Origin: Curtobacterium citreum
GTDB lineage: Bacteria; Actinomycetota; Actinomycetes; Actinomycetales; Microbacteriaceae
Direction of reading: 5' to 3'
NCBI RefSeq assembly: GCF_006715175.1
Contig: NZ_VFMQ01000001.1
Span: 2,480,001 to 2,544,000 of the forward strand
DNA length: 64,000 nucleotides
Part shown: piece after piece, positions 60,529-64,000 of the stretch
How the letters are laid out: the number at the start of each line of letters is the position of its first letter
Position numbering within the stretch: the stretch's first letter is position 1
Translations under genes and position numbers: made by a program
The notes under the pieces: model-generated
The model's database searches: none
What the model was told of the DNA's origin: nothing
What the model saw: the letters and a program-made list of their open reading frames with translations, nothing else

Positions 60529-61923
60529 GTGACGAACACCTGGCCGATCGCCCGTGGGACCGTGCCCGAGCGCGAGGCCTTCGCCCTCGGCGCCGCGGTC
60601 GTCGGCGTCCTGTTCGCGGGCGACGCCGTCCCGAACACGCTCACCTGGTACGGCGCCGCGGTCGTCTGGGCCGCGCTCGGCGGGTGGGGCGTCTCGGTCG
60701 TCGTGCGCGCCCGACCGTCCCTCGCCCGGACACCGCGCGCGCTCTGGGTGTTCCTGGGCTGGTGCCTGCTGACCGTCGCGTGGTCGCACTGGCGCGCCGC
60801 GACCCTGGCGAGCATGGTCGCGCAGGTCCTGTGCGTCCTGGTGGCGTTCGCGATCGCGTCGACGCTGTCGTGGCGGCGGATCCTCGACGCCGTCTCGCTC
60901 GCGATGCGGTGGGTGCTCGGCCTGTCGCTGCTGTTCGAGGCCGTCGTCGCCGTGGTCGTGCGGCACCCGATCGCTCCGATCTGGACGGACTACGGCGACC
61001 GGAAGGTCCCGGACGCCTTCTACTTCTCACGCGCCGAGCTCTTGACGGGCGGGCGGATCCAGGGCCTCCCCGGCAACGCCAACCTGCTCGCCATGGTCGC
61101 GCTCCTGGCCCTGGTGGCCGTCGCCGTGCAGCTCGCCGAGGGGCGCATCCGCCGCGACCGGGCCGTCGTGTGGCTCGTGCTCGGGGTCCTCGTGCTCGCC
61201 CTGACACGCTCGTCGACGGTGCTCGTCGCCGCCGCGGTCGTCGTGGTCGCAGCCGTCGTCGCGGTGTGGGTGCGGCGGGTGCCGAGCGGACGTCGGGCGC
61301 CCCGGTACGCCGTGGTGGCGACCGGCGCAGTGGTCCTCGCCGTGCTGGCGCTCGTCGGACGCGGTGTGCTCACCGCGGTCCTCGGCAAGTCGTCGGACCT
61401 GACCGGCCGCGGCGAGATCTGGTCGGCGGTCCTCGGCCTGGTCGACCGACACCCGGTCGTCGGGTCGGGCTGGATCGGCTACTGGTGGCCGAACATCCCG
61501 GAGCTCGCCGGCATCGCGCACCGGAACGGCGTCGTCTACCTGCAGGCGCACGACGCGTACCTGGACGTCTGGATGCAGACCGGGATCGTCGGCCTGGTGC
61601 TCTTCGGGCTGTACGTGCTGTCGACCCTCGTCCGGTCCTGGTGGTGCGCGACCCGGACCGGCTACGGCACGGACCTGCTGCCGCGGGCCTTCGACCCGGT
61701 CACGCTCTTCCCCCTGCTCGTCGTCGTCGCCCTCCTGGTCCAGTCCGTCGCCGAGTCGCGTCTGCTGTACCAGGGGAACTGGGTGCTCTTCGCGCTCATC
61801 GCGATCAAGACCCGCAACGTGCTCGTCGGCGAGGAGCCGCCCTCGGTGGGCGACGGTCCCCGCATCCCGGTCGCCGTCCGTGCCTTCCGCGGGTCGGACG
61901 TCACGGACACCGACCGCCGCTAG
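60529..61923 (+). CDS. O-antigen ligase/polymerase-like membrane protein
   Basis: A 464-residue inner-membrane protein with about eleven helices and a Wzy_C/WaaL-like large periplasmic loop. The loop includes GRGEIWSAVLGLVDRHPVVG, then GYWWPNIPELAGI and AHDAYLDVWMQTGIVGLVLF. The last is the diagnostic histidine-containing motif of O-antigen ligases and polymerases. It probably polymerises or transfers a lipid-linked glycan on the outer face of the membrane. The GTG start has TAGCCT 7 bases upstream. Its stop CTAG is shared with the convergent gene. Confidence 0.85.
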   Translation: MTNTWPIARGTVPEREAFALGAAVVGVLFAGDAVPNTLTWYGAAVVWAALGGWGVSVVVRARPSLARTPRALWVFLGWCLLTVAWSHWRAATLASMVAQVLCVLVAFAIASTLSWRRILDAVSLAMRWVLGLSLLFEAVVAVVVRHPIAPIWTDYGDRKVPDAFYFSRAELLTGGRIQGLPGNANLLAMVALLALVAVAVQLAEGRIRRDRAVVWLVLGVLVLALTRSSTVLVAAAVVVVAAVVAVWVRRVPSGRRAPRYAVVATGAVVLAVLALVGRGVLTAVLGKSSDLTGRGEIWSAVLGLVDRHPVVGSGWIGYWWPNIPELAGIAHRNGVVYLQAHDAYLDVWMQTGIVGLVLFGLYVLSTLVRSWWCATRTGYGTDLLPRAFDPVTLFPLLVVVALLVQSVAESRLLYQGNWVLFALIAIKTRNVLVGEEPPSVGDGPRIPVAVRAFRGSDVTDTDRR

Positions 61924-63359
61924 CGGTCCCGCACCACCAGCGCGCACGGCACCTGCGCCGACCACGGTGCCGTCCGCACCTCGAGCACCGCGGCGGGGTC
62001 GGCACGGCAGACGCCGACGGAGGACGCGACCTGCGGCGCCCACTCTGGTCCGTCGCTGCGGTTCGTCCGAGCGGGGGCGGCGTTCGCGACGGCCGTCGTC
62101 ACCACCAGCGCGACCAGGCACCAGCCGAGGCCGACGCGGAGGACGTGCACCGCGCCTCCTGTCCGGGTCGTCCGTCGGCGACGTCGGCCCGTCGGGTCGC
62201 CGCCGTGCCGCGGGGCCCACCGGTCGCCCGCGAGTGCCGCAGCCGCGACGACCACGGCGGACAGCAGCAGCATGCCCGCGGCGGCGGCGTAGCGGTTCGG
62301 CCCGATCGCGGCCAGGGCCGCGCCGGTGACCGAGCCCCACCGCCCGTTCGCGGAGCGGTTCGCGACGAGCGCCGCGGTCCAGACGCCGGCCGCACCGAGC
62401 ACCAGCGCGACGATGGTCCACCGAGTGCGCCAGCCGGCCACGAGCACCGCGGCGAGGACCGCCACGCCGATCCCGGCCGCCGGCAGCAGCACGACCCACC
62501 AGCCGTGGCGGGCCACGGCCGCACCGACGGCGGCGACGTCGCGGTCCCACAGCCCACCGAACGGCAGCAGCAGGTACCCGCGAACGACGTCGCCGACGGA
62601 GGGGTCCCCAGGGCGGGAGAGTCGTTCCGTCGTCAGGGCGGCGACCACCTGCAGGGTGCCCCCGAGCACCGCCGCGACGGTCACGGGCAGCGCGCGGAGA
62701 CGGTCCCGCTCACCGGCAGCGGCCCGCCGACCGGTGAGGTCGCGGGCGGGCCACCACGCCAGCGCGAGGAGCGGCAGGAACAGGACCGTCTGGAGCTCCG
62801 TCAGCGTCGCCGCGAGGGTCAGCAGGGCGACGACGCCGGATCCCCACCAGGTGCGGGCCCGGTACGAGAACAGCCACGGGACGAGCGCCATCGCGTACCA
62901 GTGCAGGTTGGCGACGTTGCCGCTGATCTCGACCGGGGCGAGCGGCAGGACGACCGGGACCGCCGCCAGGACGAGCCGGAACGGCCAGGGGCGCACGACG
63001 TCGCGGGACAGCAGGAAGAGCGACGCGGCGACGACGCCGACGACGGCGCACGCCGACGCGGACAGTGTCAGGGCGTACTGCTCGACCGGACGGTGCACCG
63101 CGAGGTCCACGAGCAGGCGCGGGACGAGGTGGAGGTAGCCGGCGTAGGGCCGCAGGAGCGTGTCGCCGGCGCCGTACGCGAGCTGCTCGCGGAGGAAGAT
63201 CCCGCCGTCCTCGGCCCAGGTCGTCGAGCGGGTCACCGGGCCGAGGCGCCACCAGGCGAGTGCCGCGGCGGCCAGCGCGACGAGGACGGCTGCGAGCGCC
63301 TGGACGACCGCGCGGCGACGGCGGGACGCGGTGCGCGCGGGGCCGTCGTGCTCGTCCAT
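61920..63359 (-). CDS. Multi-helix membrane protein, probable GT-C-like glycosyltransferase
   Basis: A 479-residue membrane protein with about eleven helices. The first extracytoplasmic loop carries WAEDGGIFLREQLAYG, an acidic pair just after the first helix. This is the position of the catalytic acid in GT-C sugar transferases, but I could not assign a family. The stop codon TAG shares the palindrome CTAG with the Wzy-like gene, which ends toward it. The coding DNA contains GCACCGCGCCTCCTGTCC (62147-62164), a palindrome-family half-site. It is encoded between two O-antigen-polymerase-like genes, suggesting a common surface-glycan role. Confidence 0.7.
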   Translation of the reverse strand: MDEHDGPARTASRRRRAVVQALAAVLVALAAAALAWWRLGPVTRSTTWAEDGGIFLREQLAYGAGDTLLRPYAGYLHLVPRLLVDLAVHRPVEQYALTLSASACAVVGVVAASLFLLSRDVVRPWPFRLVLAAVPVVLPLAPVEISGNVANLHWYAMALVPWLFSYRARTWWGSGVVALLTLAATLTELQTVLFLPLLALAWWPARDLTGRRAAAGERDRLRALPVTVAAVLGGTLQVVAALTTERLSRPGDPSVGDVVRGYLLLPFGGLWDRDVAAVGAAVARHGWWVVLLPAAGIGVAVLAAVLVAGWRTRWTIVALVLGAAGVWTAALVANRSANGRWGSVTGAALAAIGPNRYAAAAGMLLLSAVVVAAAALAGDRWAPRHGGDPTGRRRRRTTRTGGAVHVLRVGLGWCLVALVVTTAVANAAPARTNRSDGPEWAPQVASSVGVCRADPAAVLEVRTAPWSAQVPCALVVRDR

Positions 63360-63455
63360 CGGGGCGAGAACCTATCCGAGATATCGACGACCAGCCATAT
63401 CGACGCTCCGCGATGCCCGCGGCGGACTCTCCACGAGGTGCGAGAGGATGGACGG

Positions 63456-64000
63456 GTGACGGACCGGACGGTGAGCAGGCGTGCGCTCGCGCGCCGGTAC
63501 CTCTCCGCCTGGATCGGGTTCTCGGCGGGCGGGCGGTTCAGCCAGGCCCTGGCGACCGCGGTCCTGCTCTTCGCGTTCGGGCAGCCGGCCGTGCACGCGA
63601 TGGTCGGCACCGCCGGGTCGTGGGCCGCCCTCGCGACCCTCGTGGTGCTCGCCGGCCTGAGCCTGCTCGGACAGCGCTACCGCATCGAGTGGCACGGCGT
63701 CCTGCCGCTGTCCCTGCTGGCCTTCGTCGGGTTCTGCGCCCTCAGCGTGCTCTGGAGTCAGTACTCGTGGGTCGCCCTGCGCGGGTTCGCGTCCACGGTC
63801 TGCTTCGTCGGACTCGGGCTCTACCTGGCGCTCGGCCGGGACCTCGTGCAGGTCATCCGCGCGGCCGGCGACGCCTTCCGCATCCTGCTCGTCGTCGCCC
63901 TCGGGCTCGAGGTGCTGTCCGGACTCGTGCTCGACGTGCCGTTCCCCGCGTTCGGCATCCGTGGGGACATCGCGTACGGCGGCCCGATCCAGGGCGTCGG
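63456..64000 (+). CDS. Second O-antigen polymerase-like membrane protein (cut by window edge)
   Basis: The open frame runs to the window end with 181 codons visible. It starts VTDRTVSRRALARRYLSAWI and has about five helices. WSQYSWVALRGFASTVCFVGLGLYLAL closely parallels WSHWRAATLASMVAQ in the first Wzy-like protein at 60529, so it is probably a paralogue. GAGGAT lies 6 bases before the GTG, which supports this start over a later GTG at 63471. It is divergent from the membrane gene at 61920-63359. Confidence 0.75.
   Translation, partial: MTDRTVSRRALARRYLSAWIGFSAGGRFSQALATAVLLFAFGQPAVHAMVGTAGSWAALATLVVLAGLSLLGQRYRIEWHGVLPLSLLAFVGFCALSVLWSQYSWVALRGFASTVCFVGLGLYLALGRDLVQVIRAAGDAFRILLVVALGLEVLSGLVLDVPFPAFGIRGDIAYGGPIQGV

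Overview
The window is high-GC DNA from an actinobacterium. The MtrAB-LpqB-ComF-HPF-SecA-Rv3235 block, the serA-leuB-FAH-gltX order, two WhiB proteins, an EspR-like regulator, an SCO4848-like protein and an LpqB lipoprotein all point to Actinobacteria. A tRNA-free 16S-23S spacer and the overall gene style suggest Microbacteriaceae, perhaps Curtobacterium or a relative. The genus is an inference from memory of the family and was not tested by a search.

Layout. Positions 1-6330 hold the start of gltX and a complete ribosomal RNA operon (16S-23S-5S) on the minus strand. Positions 6344-18495 are a branched-chain amino acid and serine block, also minus: ilvD-ilvB-ilvN-ilvC, then mtlD and two small membrane proteins, then serA-leuB-ilvE-FAH. 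Positions 18568-26456 carry stress and transport genes: otsA-otsB (trehalose), a CorA-type channel, an SLC13-like permease, a MscS channel and an amino acid permease. Positions 26558-30196 hold small conserved proteins, a three-gene overlapping module (EspR-like regulator, ImmA/IrrE-type zinc protease, MAB_1171c-like membrane protein), yigZ and tRNA-Lys(CTT). Positions 30310-42756 hold bcp, a WhiB1-type gene, a PdtaS-type kinase and the conserved mtrA-mtrB-lpqB-comF-hpf-secA block. Positions 42905-50658 are a tightly overlapping membrane, DUF4129, DUF4350, MoxR and DUF58 cluster with spoIIM and RDD genes. Positions 50837-64000 hold ahcY, DUF3499, a degenerate zincin, DUF5719, a large GT2 membrane protein, a WhiB2-type gene, galE, manA and a surface polysaccharide locus with two O-antigen-polymerase-like proteins, the second cut by the window edge.

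How it fits together. The ilv genes make acetohydroxyacids and 2-oxoacids, leuB acts in leucine synthesis, and ilvE finishes the branched-chain amino acids. MtrAB-LpqB and WhiB2 are envelope and division regulators, and SecA exports proteins. DUF5719, the GT2 protein, GalE, ManA and the Wzy-like proteins are consistent with building a surface glycan.

Two patterns stand out. First, many genes have a TANNNT-like hexamer exactly 6 or 7 bases before the start codon, which is the signature of leaderless transcripts. Second, a family of intergenic palindromes built on GGACRGGAGGCRCGGTG recurs across the window, including a structured element of about 105 bp present in two nearly identical copies, each between convergent genes.
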